A stretch of DNA of 64,000 nt. Origin: Mycetocola manganoxydans (lineage in GTDB: Bacteria > Actinomycetota > Actinomycetes > Actinomycetales > Microbacteriaceae). The notes beneath the pieces were generated by a model, which searched no databases, had not been told where the DNA came from, and saw only the letters and a program-made list of their open reading frames with translations. The position numbers and the translations under genes are program-made. The stretch spans positions 35,398-99,397 of the forward strand of contig NZ_RCUV01000011.1 in the NCBI RefSeq assembly GCF_003667545.1, given 5' to 3'. Every line of letters starts with the position of its first letter. The stretch's first letter is position 1. Shown here piece by piece: positions 1 to 8,366 of this stretch.

Positions 1-1040
1 TCGGCGAGAACGAGGTCGTCGAGGTCCACGGCGGTACGGGTGGGGGCCAGCGAATGCTCGTCAGCCTTGGCGAGCACGAGCATCCCCTGCACGAGCCGCT
101 CCAGTCGGGCGCCCTCGTCGAGAACGACCTCCGAGAGGTCGCTGACGCCGACCCGGTCCGGATGGGCCTGCGCCACCTCGGCGTATTGCCTCATCGACGC
201 GAGCGGTGATTTCAGTTCGTGCGAGGCATCCGAGATGAATCGCCGCTGGGCCTTCTGCGACACGTCGAGCCGGTCGAGCATGCGATTCATCGTGGCTGCG
301 AGCCGGCCGATCTCGTCGCTCGAACCCGGGTCGGCGATTCGCTGGTGCAGGTTCGCGGATGTCACATCGTCGACTTCGCGTCGCATCCGTTCGACGGGGC
401 GGAGGGCACGCCCCACCACGAACCACGTGGTGAGGGCGACGAAAGCGAGCAGCACCGGGAGCGCGATGGCGAGAAGGCGCGTCACCGTTTCTGTCGTCTC
501 CCCGATCGACTCGATGCTGCGGCCGGTGAGGATGGTGAGGCCGTCGGCCTCGCTGCCGACAGTGACGAACTGGGCCGACTCCCCCGGCAGTGAGATCGTG
601 CGCGCGTCACCGTTCGTGGGGAGCACCAGTATGCCGATGCCTGTCGCGTTCTCGCTCGCGGCGACGACGGTGCCGTTCTCGTCGATCACCTGAAAGAAGG
701 CCTCGTCATCGTCATAATTGGCGAGGAAGTCTTCGGTGCTCTGAGTGACCGGGTCGTCATCGTCGTCATCGGGATCGTTGTCGTCATCGTCATCGTCGTC
801 GTCCGGGGTGGCGGGCGGCGGAGCATCCGTCGAGATCGACTCGAGACCGGATGCCTCGACGCGGCTGACGAGATCGTTGAGAGACTGCTCCGCGGCTGCC
901 TGAACGCCGTCGCGCAGCGATTGCTGCAAAAGGAGAACGAAGCCGGCGGCGCCGAGCAGCAGGGCGACGGCGACCACGGCTGTGGCGGCGAGGACGATGC
1001 GCGAGCGCAGCGACATCCGGCGGCGGGTGGGTTCAGCCAC
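1..1040 (-). CDS. Two-component sensor histidine kinase (partial, C-terminus beyond left edge)
   Basis: Membrane sensor that should phosphorylate the response regulator encoded just upstream. The frame is open from a GTG at 1040 to the window edge (about 346 residues). It shows a first membrane segment (about 15-38), an extracellular part, a second membrane segment (about 186-209), a HAMP-like linker and the phospho-acceptor H-box SHELKSPL near residue 272. The ATP-binding domain lies outside the window. The GTG start overlaps the regulator's stop by 8 bp, so the two are co-translated; an ATG at 1016 is an alternative start. The odd feature is an extracellular run rich in aspartate (about residues 76-95), just after the juxtamembrane helix, which may bind cations. 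Family assignment is firm; the signal is unknown. Confidence 0.9.
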   Translation of the reverse strand, partial: MAEPTRRRMSLRSRIVLAATAVVAVALLLGAAGFVLLLQQSLRDGVQAAAEQSLNDLVSRVEASGLESISTDAPPPATPDDDDDDDDNDPDDDDDDPVTQSTEDFLANYDDDEAFFQVIDENGTVVAASENATGIGILVLPTNGDARTISLPGESAQFVTVGSEADGLTILTGRSIESIGETTETVTRLLAIALPVLLAFVALTTWFVVGRALRPVERMRREVDDVTSANLHQRIADPGSSDEIGRLAATMNRMLDRLDVSQKAQRRFISDASHELKSPLASMRQYAEVAQAHPDRVGVSDLSEVVLDEGARLERLVQGMLVLAKADEHSLAPTRTAVDLDDLVLA

Positions 1041-1710
1041 CGTTCGCCGCCAGTCGGTATCCGGCACCGCGGAGGGTTTCGATCGCCTCGCGCCCGAATG
1101 GACGGTCGAGCTTGTTGCGCAGGTGCCGCACGTAGACCTCGACGATGTTGGGGTCGCCGTCGAAATCGAAGTCCCAGACGTTGTCGAGCACTTCGCGTTT
1201 CGACACGACGTTGCCGAGGTTCCGCATGAGGTACTCGAGTACCGCGAATTCGCGGCTGGTCAGGTCAATCAGGGTGTCGCCGCGCCACACCTTGCGGGCT
1301 GCGGGATCCACCTTGATGTCTCCCGCCTCCATCACGACCGGCCGCTCGGCGGCGCCGCGGCGGAGCAGGGCGCGCACGCGGGCGAGCAAGATCGCGAACG
1401 AGAACGGTTTGGTGAGGTAGTCATCCGCGCCGGTGTCGAGGGCTTCGACCTGGTCCCACTCGCCGTCCTTTGCGGTGAGCATGAGGATGGGCGTCCAGTT
1501 CTTCTCGGCGCGCAGGGTTTCGCACACCCGGTAGCCGCTCATCCCAGGAAGCATGATGTCGAGGAGGATCACCCCGTACGTGTTCTCGCGGGCAAGCCAC
1601 AGTCCGTCGGTCCCTGTCGGCGCGACGTCGACGGCGAAACCCTCAGCCTCGAGTCCGCGGCGCAGGCCGTCGGCGAGGCGGGCTTCGTCTTCGACCACGA
1701 GTATCCGCAT
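1033..1710 (-). CDS. OmpR/PhoB-family response regulator
   Basis: DNA-binding partner of the adjacent kinase. The receiver domain occupies about residues 1-115, with acidic pocket E7-D8, phospho-acceptor D51 (LLDIMLPG), T79 and K101 (LTKPF). The C-terminal winged helix (about 130-222) carries the typical RHLRNKLD and GAGYRL motifs. At 225 residues it has the usual length of the family. The regulator is first in the operon and its end overlaps the kinase start by 8 bp. The targets cannot be read from the sequence. Confidence 0.93.
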   Translation of the reverse strand: MRILVVEDEARLADGLRRGLEAEGFAVDVAPTGTDGLWLARENTYGVILLDIMLPGMSGYRVCETLRAEKNWTPILMLTAKDGEWDQVEALDTGADDYLTKPFSFAILLARVRALLRRGAAERPVVMEAGDIKVDPAARKVWRGDTLIDLTSREFAVLEYLMRNLGNVVSKREVLDNVWDFDFDGDPNIVEVYVRHLRNKLDRPFGREAIETLRGAGYRLAANGG

Positions 1711-2064
1711 GCCGCCATTCTGCCCGAGCGGGGCTGAAGCAGGGCTGAAGCTGTGGTGACGCGGGCGGCGGCCCGGGTACAGCCCTCAATCCCGGATTTT
1801 TGGGGCACAGCGCCCGGATTCGGGCCGAATTGAGCCGTTCGCGGCATGTTTTCCGGCGTTCGGCACGGGAGTGCCGCCAGTTCGGGCGGTAAAACGCAGG
1901 GTCCGTCGACGTATAGAGCCTGGACCCCACGATTCACCGCCCGAATTTCGCGGGCACCGCACTGCGGCCCGGTTTGCACGCGCAGGGGCCAGCGCTCTCA
2001 GCCCGCCTCCCAGATTTCCTCGGTATCGTTTCAGCTGCAGAACTCCCCACCCGAAAGCGAGCGG
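1711..2064. other. Divergent intergenic region
   Basis: This 354-bp gap lies between the starts of the response regulator (minus strand) and the J-domain gene (plus strand). It holds one 65-bp family A palindrome (1881-1945) and no convincing gene. The GC-rich reading frames that cross it are in-frame extensions or shadows. Confidence 0.6.
1881..1945. repeat. Family A palindrome, copy 1 (65 bp)
   Basis: Two 24-base arms (TTCGGGCGGTAAAACGCAGG plus 4 more bases, and its imperfect complement) enclose a 17-base loop. The loop matches the other copies on the opposite strand (shared CTATACG), so this copy is inverted. It lies in a divergent gap, which argues against a plain terminator. Confidence 0.8.
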
Positions 2065-2988
2065 ATGCCAGACAGCCCGATCTCGGCGACGCCGTACGAA
2101 ATCCTCGGCGTCAGCCCGACAGCCGCCCAGGATGACCTGCGTCGCGCGTACCGCAAGCTGATGCGGGAAACCCACCCGGACACCGGAGGCGACGCGGCCC
2201 GCTTCACCGCCGTGCAGCTGGCGTGGGAACGGGTCGGCACCGTCGAGAGCCGTGCCGCGTACGACCGCGGCCGTTCGACCGGAGCGAGTGCACCGGAAGA
2301 ACCGCACACCTGGGCGGCATCGGCGTCGAAGCCGCAACCGGATTCCCGGCCCCGGGCTCGTTCGTACGGCCACCCGGGTGGCTGGCGGCGGGAACGGTAC
2401 CTGCGCCTGATGCGCGAGTGGACCGGTCGAGGTGTCGACGCCGACCCGTACGACCCTGCCCTCGTGCGCTCAGCCCCGCGCGAACTGCGGCACCTCCTCG
2501 CCGACGCCCTCGCCGAGGAGGCGACCGCGAAGAACCTCGCCGAGCTCGGCCTCGGCTTCACGATCTGGCACGACGTCGCGACCGGTGCACCCGACGAGAA
2601 AATCGACCACGTCGTGCTCGGCCCGACGGGACTGTTCGCGCTGCTCTCCGAGGACTACGGTGCCCCGGTCAAAATCAAGCGCGGCGAACTCATCGGTGAA
2701 GCGCTCGGCGGCGAAAAGCCCATGCACAACCTGGCCGCCCGAGCAAAGGTCCTCAGCCGCTCGCTGCGCGTGAAGTTCACCGGCCTCGCGATCGTGCTCC
2801 CCGACGACGCACTCGAGGCGCCGTACGTCCAGCTCGGCAGCAGCCGCGGCGCAGCGACGCTCGCGATCCGTGAGTCGTTCCTGCCCGGCTTCCTCCGCGC
2901 CGGCCTCCCGGACATGACCCGCGCCGGCGGCAACGAACTCTTCGACCTGCGCACGCGACTGCAGAACGGCATCCGTTTCGTCGAGTGA
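2065..2988 (+). CDS. J-domain protein with C-terminal NERD-like domain
   Basis: Residues 9-70 form a DnaJ domain with the diagnostic HPD at 37-39 (ETHPDTGG), which normally stimulates an Hsp70. There is no G/F-rich or zinc-finger region. Residues about 145-307 look like a NERD (nuclease-related) fold: KIDHVVLGPTGLFALL at about 179-194 corresponds to the IDH..GP.G core. The lysine expected about ten residues later (TK in the NERD gene at 6036) is missing here (SEDY), so nuclease activity is doubtful. The start was chosen at ATG 2065 because the J-domain begins there; the upstream in-frame extension runs through the family A repeat. The fusion is my reading from motifs; the NERD part is less certain than the J-domain. 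Confidence 0.75.
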   Translation: MPDSPISATPYEILGVSPTAAQDDLRRAYRKLMRETHPDTGGDAARFTAVQLAWERVGTVESRAAYDRGRSTGASAPEEPHTWAASASKPQPDSRPRARSYGHPGGWRRERYLRLMREWTGRGVDADPYDPALVRSAPRELRHLLADALAEEATAKNLAELGLGFTIWHDVATGAPDEKIDHVVLGPTGLFALLSEDYGAPVKIKRGELIGEALGGEKPMHNLAARAKVLSRSLRVKFTGLAIVLPDDALEAPYVQLGSSRGAATLAIRESFLPGFLRAGLPDMTRAGGNELFDLRTRLQNGIRFVE

Positions 2989-3065
2989 CCGGATGCGACG
3001 ACGCCCCGCGGATGCCGCCACTCCCGCTAACGTAAGGACGCACGCGATCGCGAACGGAGGGCAGC

Positions 3066-4049
3066 ATGGCCACCATCTATGACGTCGCCACGCTCGCCGG
3101 AGTGTCGCCGGCGACGGTGTCGCGGGTCTTCAACGGGCGCGCGGTGTCCGAGGACCGCGCGCAGCGCGTGCGCGACGCGGCCGAAGCGCTCTCGTTCGTG
3201 CCGAACCGGACGGCGAGAACGCTGCGGCGGCAGAGTTCGGAAGTGATTGCGCTGATCATCCCGGACATCGAGAACCCGTTCTTCACAGCGCTGGCGCGCG
3301 CGGTCGAGGACCGGGCGCAGGCTGCCGGGTACTCCGTCGTGCTCTGCAACACCGATGACGACCCGGTCAAGGAGGCCACCTACCTCCAGATCGCGATCTC
3401 CGAAAATATGGCGGGCGTCATCCTCGTGCCGGCGTCAGACGAGAGCGACCTCAGCACGATCATCGCCTCTGGCCGCCCGGTCGTCACCGTCGACCGGACC
3501 ACCGCTTTCGACGTCGACCACGTGATGATCGAGAACGAGCCGGCCGGGGCATCCGTCACCGCTGCGCTCTTCGACGCCGGCTACCAGCGGATCGCGTGCA
3601 TCGCCGGCCCCGAGACGGTCGTCACCGCCATCGACCGCGCCCGTGGCTGGCGCTCGGTCGTCGAACGGCGCGGGAACTACAACCCGGACCTGTTCGTCCG
3701 CAGCGCCAATCACCGGCTCGATGGCGGTCGCGCCGCCATGGCTGAGCTGCTGGCATCACCGGAGAGACCAGATGCCGTCGTCGCCACCAACAACCTCATG
3801 GGCGTCGGCGCACTCCAGGTGCTCAACGAGTACGGGCTCACCCCGCCGGCGTTCGGCGTCGGCGTGATCGGCGACCTCCCGTTCACGACCCTCTCGCCCG
3901 GTCTTGTCACCCTCGTGCACCTCCCCACCCGTGACCTCGGCACCACCGCCGTCGGGATGCTCGTCTCACGCATCTCGGGACACCGTGAACCCGCCCGCAC
4001 GGTACTGCTGCCCGGCGAGTTGGCCGCAGCGGCATCCGTCCGCTCCTGA
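3066..4049 (+). CDS. LacI-family transcriptional regulator
   Basis: Sugar-responsive repressor of 327 residues, standard length. The N-terminal helix-turn-helix and hinge (TIYDVATLAGVSPATVSRVF, residues 3-22) is typical, and the rest is a periplasmic-binding-protein-like ligand domain (about 60-325). A GGAGGG ribosome site precedes the ATG. It lies just upstream of the isomerase-like gene in the same direction. A perfect palindrome in between (4242-4253) is the likely operator, so it probably controls that gene and perhaps itself. Confidence 0.93.
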   Translation: MATIYDVATLAGVSPATVSRVFNGRAVSEDRAQRVRDAAEALSFVPNRTARTLRRQSSEVIALIIPDIENPFFTALARAVEDRAQAAGYSVVLCNTDDDPVKEATYLQIAISENMAGVILVPASDESDLSTIIASGRPVVTVDRTTAFDVDHVMIENEPAGASVTAALFDAGYQRIACIAGPETVVTAIDRARGWRSVVERRGNYNPDLFVRSANHRLDGGRAAMAELLASPERPDAVVATNNLMGVGALQVLNEYGLTPPAFGVGVIGDLPFTTLSPGLVTLVHLPTRDLGTTAVGMLVSRISGHREPARTVLLPGELAAAASVRS

Positions 4050-4131
4050 CGCCGGCTCGTTCTGGCCGCGCATCGGCGCTGTGAAATCGACGTACCCCGA
4101 AAGGCCGCTCGACCCGACTGCGAACAGCACT

Positions 4132-4154
4132 TTCGGGCGAATCGACCGCCCGAA
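4132..4154. terminator. Stem-loop after the LacI gene
   Basis: TTCGGGCG and CGCCCGAA pair across a 7-base loop. It may end the regulator transcript. The outer bases match the ends of family A elements, so it could also be a collapsed remnant of one. Confidence 0.45.
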
Positions 4155-4241
4155 CAGCCGATTGTGGCAATTCGAGCGAGCGGATGCCCCGGCGCGGCAC
4201 GAGAGAAACGCGTGCCCCACTCCCCGACCCCGCTTGATTAT

Positions 4242-4253
4242 GAAATCGATTTC
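4242..4253. promoter_or_regulatory. Candidate LacI-type operator
   Basis: GAAATCGATTTC is a perfect 12-base palindrome with a central CG, the usual form of LacI-family sites. It sits about 40 bp before the isomerase-like gene and downstream of the LacI gene. Confidence 0.6.
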
Positions 4254-4292
4254 TGCGACGCTGAAAGTGTCTTCCGCCAGACCAAGGAGCCA

Positions 4293-5930
4293 ATGATGTC
4301 GACCTACACACTTCCCGCGCCCGCAGCCGAACCGGCCCTCGCGCCGAACACCGCATACCTGATCTCGAGCGGAGATCTCCGGGAGTCGGCGAACACCGCC
4401 GGCTGGCCAGTGCAGGAGGCGATGGAGCGCGACATCGAGAAGGCGTTCGCTGGCATCGGCTGGTCGATCCAGCGCGGCAACCCCGTCGACCCCGAACTCG
4501 GGCACGGCTTCATCCGCAGCCAGCGGATGGGACTCGACGTGTTCCGAAACATCCCGCCGAGCGCTCCGCTCATCGTCGCCGAAGCGGTCTGGCAGTACAG
4601 CCACCACGTTCTCGCTGGCCTCCGCACGCACCAGGGCCCGATCCTCACCGTCGCGAACTTCGCGCCGGACTGGCCCGGACTGGTCGGCCTGCTCGGTCTG
4701 AACGCCGGCCTGACCAAGATGGGCACCGAATACTCGACCATCTGGAGCGTCGACTTCACCGACGAATGGTTCCTCGACGGCATCCGCCAGTGGACCGAGA
4801 CCGGGACCATCTCGCACGACGACTCGCACGTGCGCGCGCTCGGCGAACTCCCCGACTCGCCCGAGAAGCAGCTCGGCACCGCCCTCGCCCACCAGCTCAA
4901 GACCGAGAAGGCCATCATCGGCGTCTTCGACGAAGGCTGCATGGGCATGTACAACGCCATCTTCGACGACGAACTGCTCAACACCCTCGGCATCTACAAG
5001 GAGCGCCTCTCGCAGAGCGCGCTCTACGCCGAGATGCTCACCGTGAGTGAAGCGGATGCCGCGGCCGTCGGCGAGTGGCTCACCGACGCCGGCATGACCT
5101 TCAAACTCGGCACGGACGAAGCGACGGAACTCACTGAAGCGCAACTCACCTGGCAGTACAAGATGTACATCGCCGCGCTCCGCATCAGCGATGACTTCGG
5201 GCTCGATGCCGTCGGAATCCAGTACCAGCAGGGGCTCAAGGATCTCGTTCCGGCGAGCGACCTGGCCGAGGGACTGCTCAACTCCACCGATCGCCCTCCG
5301 GTCACGAGCCGTGACGGCTCGCGCGTGCTGCACGAGGGCAAGGCGTTCCCGCACTTCAACGAGGCCGATGAGGGCGTCGCGGTCGACGCGCTCATCACAG
5401 ACCGGGTCTGGCGGGCAATGGGACTCGTGCCGGACAACACGCTGCACGACGTGCGATGGGGCGAAGAATTCGACGGCGAGTTCGTCTGGGTCTACGAGAT
5501 TTCCGGCTCCGTTCCGGCATCGCATCTCGGCGGCTACGACAAGGCGGAGGGCTGGCGGCAGAGCCCGGTGTTCTTCCCCGCAGGCGGCAGCACCATCAAC
5601 GGTGTGTCCAAGCCGGGCGAGATCGTGTGGTCGCGGGTGTACATCGCCGACGGTGTGCTGAACCTCGACATCGGGCGCGCGAGCGTCGTCGATCTTCCCG
5701 CCGAAGAGACGGAGCGGCGCAAGCAGGCAACGAACCCGGAGTGGCCGATCGCGCACGTGGTGCTGCGCGGGGTCTCCCGCGACCAGTACATGGCTCGTCA
5801 CAAGGCGAACCACGCCCAGGTCGTCTACGCTCCGGATGCCGAGACCGCGGACAAAGCGCTGGTCGCGAAGGCCGCGCTGTTCGCCGAGCTGGGTGTGCGT
5901 GTGCACCTCATCGGCGACGTGACCGTCTGA
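4293..5930 (+). CDS. L-fucose/L-arabinose isomerase-like protein
   Basis: Predicted cytoplasmic aldose-ketose isomerase of 545 residues, resembling the fucose/arabinose isomerase superfamily in length and architecture (two alpha/beta domains, then a barrel-like C-terminal domain). I see the conserved-looking DEGCMGMYNAIF segment and a C-terminal block with SGSVPASHLGG and PAGGSTINGV. The start was chosen at ATG 4293, 4 bases after AAGGAG; ATG 4296 is equally possible. The neighbouring LacI regulator and operator suggest induction by its sugar. The exact substrate is not readable; the family call rests on overall resemblance. Confidence 0.65.
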   Translation: MMSTYTLPAPAAEPALAPNTAYLISSGDLRESANTAGWPVQEAMERDIEKAFAGIGWSIQRGNPVDPELGHGFIRSQRMGLDVFRNIPPSAPLIVAEAVWQYSHHVLAGLRTHQGPILTVANFAPDWPGLVGLLGLNAGLTKMGTEYSTIWSVDFTDEWFLDGIRQWTETGTISHDDSHVRALGELPDSPEKQLGTALAHQLKTEKAIIGVFDEGCMGMYNAIFDDELLNTLGIYKERLSQSALYAEMLTVSEADAAAVGEWLTDAGMTFKLGTDEATELTEAQLTWQYKMYIAALRISDDFGLDAVGIQYQQGLKDLVPASDLAEGLLNSTDRPPVTSRDGSRVLHEGKAFPHFNEADEGVAVDALITDRVWRAMGLVPDNTLHDVRWGEEFDGEFVWVYEISGSVPASHLGGYDKAEGWRQSPVFFPAGGSTINGVSKPGEIVWSRVYIADGVLNLDIGRASVVDLPAEETERRKQATNPEWPIAHVVLRGVSRDQYMARHKANHAQVVYAPDAETADKALVAKAALFAELGVRVHLIGDVTV

Positions 5931-5948
5931 CCGGCGGGGAGCAGCATA

Positions 5949-5986
5949 GCCCCCGCGCTCCGATCCCGTTCTGGGGATGCGGGGGC
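5949..5986 (+). terminator. Stem-loop terminator after the isomerase-like gene
   Basis: GCCCCCGC (5949-5956) pairs with GCGGGGGC (5979-5986), 19 bases after the stop codon. There is no U-tract, as is common in GC-rich actinobacteria. Confidence 0.6.
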
Positions 5987-6035
5987 CCTGCGCCCGCTCG
6001 CTACGCTCGTGAGCGCACGCAATCGAGGGAGTCGA

Positions 6036-6854
6036 GTGACCACCACCACCAGCATGAGCCAGCGCCGTCCAGCGCAGGCCGTCATCGAGGAACTCCTCGG
6101 CGATCCCGCGCATCGGGTGAGCCGGACCCGGCTCGGTCGAGTGTTCGGCCGCTCGCCGCTGACAAATGACGGAATGGCCTGGTATCGCGGTGCCCAGGGC
6201 GAGATCGCTGTCGGGCGAATGCTTGACATGCTTCCCGAGGAATGGACCGTCTTCCACGCGCTGCCGGTCGGGCGCAAAGAGGCCGACATCGACCACCTCG
6301 TCGTCGGCCCCGGCGGCGTCTACACGATCAACACCAAGCACCACCGCGGCAAAGCGATCTGGGTGGCCAACAGAACCCTCATGGTTGCCGGGCAACGCCA
6401 GCCCCACATTCGAAACGCGGAATATGAGGCAGCCCGGGTGACGAAGCTGCTCTTTCCGCCGCTCGGGCTCGAGGGCAGGGTCAAGCCGGTCGTCGCCGTG
6501 CACGGTGCCTCGTCCATCGTCGTGAAGGAGTGGCCGGACCTGGTATCGGTGCTCGACGCGCGCAAACTGCAGCGCTGGCTCCTCAAGCGCCCGGTGCAGT
6601 TCGGGCTTCACGACGTCGCGCGGATCGTCGCCCTTGTCGATGATCCCGGCACGTGGCGAGCGACGGCATCCGCCCCGTGTGAGTTCATGCTCGCCAGCTT
6701 CGACGAACTCGACGGCGAGGTTCGCACGGCGGCGAAGCGCCGGTCGCTCTGGTCGCTGGGTGGCGTGCTCGCTTCGGGGGCGGCACTTGTCGCGGTGGTT
6801 CCCGTCGCCTTCGCCGCCGTGTTCCAGGCGGGCGCTGCACTTCTCCTGCCGTGA
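6036..6854 (+). CDS. NERD domain protein with C-terminal membrane segment
   Basis: Nuclease-related domain protein of 272 residues. The core is seen in EADIDHLVVGPGGVYTINTK followed by HHRGK, where the aspartate and lysine of the NERD active site are present. The C-terminus (about 240-270) is hydrophobic and probably membrane-inserted. The start was chosen at GTG 6036, which has GAGGGAG five bases upstream; GTG 6009 gives nine more residues. NERD domains are thought to act on DNA, but no function is proven for this type. It is distantly similar to the C-terminal half of the J-domain protein at 2065. Confidence 0.75.
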   Translation: MTTTTSMSQRRPAQAVIEELLGDPAHRVSRTRLGRVFGRSPLTNDGMAWYRGAQGEIAVGRMLDMLPEEWTVFHALPVGRKEADIDHLVVGPGGVYTINTKHHRGKAIWVANRTLMVAGQRQPHIRNAEYEAARVTKLLFPPLGLEGRVKPVVAVHGASSIVVKEWPDLVSVLDARKLQRWLLKRPVQFGLHDVARIVALVDDPGTWRATASAPCEFMLASFDELDGEVRTAAKRRSLWSLGGVLASGAALVAVVPVAFAAVFQAGAALLLP

Positions 6855-6860
6855 CGACGA

Positions 6861-6898
6861 GCGAGGGGGCCGTTGCCACTCGGCGCCAGCCCCCTCGC
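6861..6898. terminator. Bidirectional stem-loop between convergent genes
   Basis: GCGAGGGGGC (6861-6870) pairs with GCCCCCTCGC (6889-6898). It lies between the ends of the NERD gene and the IclR gene. Confidence 0.6.
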
Positions 6899-7060
6899 CC
6901 GGCCGATGTCGCGGCACAGCCACAACATCTTTCCCCCCGGAAGACAACCCGTCATCGGGCCGCCTGAGCGCACGTCGTGCGCGGGCGCAGCGCGCGTCTG
7001 AACGCACACGCTGCTGACTGAGGCTAGTTCGGGCACTGGGCGGCCGCCAGAGCCCTGTTT

Positions 7061-7831
7061 TCAGATAGTGAACGCCTCTACGCGAGGCGATCCGCGCCCA
7101 ACTGGAGCGAGGCGCGCCGCGGCAGCGAGCATCCGTTTCGCGACGTCCACCACGTCGTCCGGCGTGTCTTCCGACGGCGCGGAGATGGCAAGGGATGCGA
7201 TGACGCCGGGGGCGCGGACGGGCACGGCGAGGCAGTTGTTGCCGATGACGTACTCCTCGACGTCGATCGACGTGCAGCCGCTGGAATCGAGTTGCCGAAG
7301 CAGGGTGCGTCGGTCGCTGATCGTGTTTTTCGTGAGGCTCGCCAGGGGATGCCGTGACAGGTAGTCGAGGCGCTGCTCCGGATCGAGGTCGGCGAGAATC
7401 CGCTTGCCGAGCGCCGTGGCATGGGCGCTCTCATGCATACCGACCCAGAACTCCACACGCGGGTGAGCGGCGTATTCGACGATGTCGACGACGTGGACCT
7501 CCCCGTCATCGAAGCGGGAAAGGTACGCGGTCGCGCCGAACTCCTCGCTGACCTCGCGGAGTGCTGACCACACGCGCGCCAGGAAGACTCCGTCGGCGTC
7601 CTTGCTCTGCAGCGACGGGAATCGCTTGCCGAGCACGAGGCCGTCGGGTTCACGGGCGAGGTAGCCCTCATGCACCAAGGTGCGAACGATGTTGTACGTG
7701 GTGCCGAGCGAGAGTCCGGCGGACGAGGCGAGAGCCTTGACCGGAAGCGGCCTGGGCGCGTTGGCCACCATGTCGACGAGCGTGATGGCGCGCTGGATCG
7801 AGCCCAGCAGCGTGCCCCCACGTTCGGTCAT
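7061..7831 (-). CDS. IclR-family transcriptional regulator
   Basis: 256 residues, usual length. The N-terminal winged helix (about 9-65) contains LPVKALASSAGLSLGTTYNI and is followed by an IclR effector-binding domain with the typical HATALGKRILA (about 135-145) and a C-terminal ISAP segment. The ATG at 7831 was chosen because the frame upstream is an unrelated open extension. It is divergent from the NTF2-like gene, 130 bp away, and may control it. The effector is unknown. Confidence 0.9.
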   Translation of the reverse strand: MTERGGTLLGSIQRAITLVDMVANAPRPLPVKALASSAGLSLGTTYNIVRTLVHEGYLAREPDGLVLGKRFPSLQSKDADGVFLARVWSALREVSEEFGATAYLSRFDDGEVHVVDIVEYAAHPRVEFWVGMHESAHATALGKRILADLDPEQRLDYLSRHPLASLTKNTISDRRTLLRQLDSSGCTSIDVEEYVIGNNCLAVPVRAPGVIASLAISAPSEDTPDDVVDVAKRMLAAAARLAPVGRGSPRVEAFTI

Positions 7832-7961
7832 CGATGATCCCCCGGCTTCAGAGTAGTCGCGTGAGCGGCGTTGTCTACGCCATTTACCCCGCCCCCTTCC
7901 AAGGTCTAACGTGTGTGTCACCCAGCGACAGAGCCGTCGCAGTTCTATGAGAGGGGCCGAC

Positions 7962-8285
7962 ATGGCATCCGCACTTCCTGAGCCGGTGGCTCGACTGATC
8001 ACCGCCGTCAATTCCGGAGACAGCGAGGCCTTCCTCGACACGTTCTCGCCCGATGGCACCGTCGACGATGGCGGGCGCGTGTTCACCGGCCGGGAGGAAA
8101 TCCGCGAGTGGTCGGATGCCGAGCTGATCGGCGCGCAGACGACTCTCGACGTGACTGCGGACATCACCACCGGTGAATTCACGACGATCACGGCCGAGGT
8201 CGGCGGCGAGGGTTTCACGGGCACCAGCCACTTCAGCTTCACCGTGCAGGACGACCTCGTTCAGCAAATGACGATCACGGCCTGA
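7962..8285 (+). CDS. NTF2-like / SnoaL-like small protein
   Basis: 107-residue protein of the cone-shaped alpha+beta barrel type. It begins with a helix (PVARLITAVNSGDSEAFLDT), then FSPDGTVDDGGRVFTGREEI, the signature layout of SnoaL-like domains, and ends with beta strands. Such proteins are small-molecule isomerases, hydratases or ligand binders, and no catalytic residue can be assigned here. A GAGGGG ribosome site precedes ATG 7962. It faces away from the IclR gene. Confidence 0.7.
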   Translation: MASALPEPVARLITAVNSGDSEAFLDTFSPDGTVDDGGRVFTGREEIREWSDAELIGAQTTLDVTADITTGEFTTITAEVGGEGFTGTSHFSFTVQDDLVQQMTITA

Positions 8286-8366
8286 CATCCCGGGCTGCGC
8301 CGCTCCCGAAATGTCGCCCCACTAGGCTGGGGGCGCGCTGGCCCTCCGTCGGCATCGAGGAGAGTC

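Noticed and set aside
3966..7007. A 1013-codon open frame on the minus strand over the LacI, isomerase-like and NERD genes
   Set aside because: It is the complement of well-recognised plus-strand genes in GC-rich DNA; its translation is low-complexity Arg/Gly/Ala/Val with no family features.
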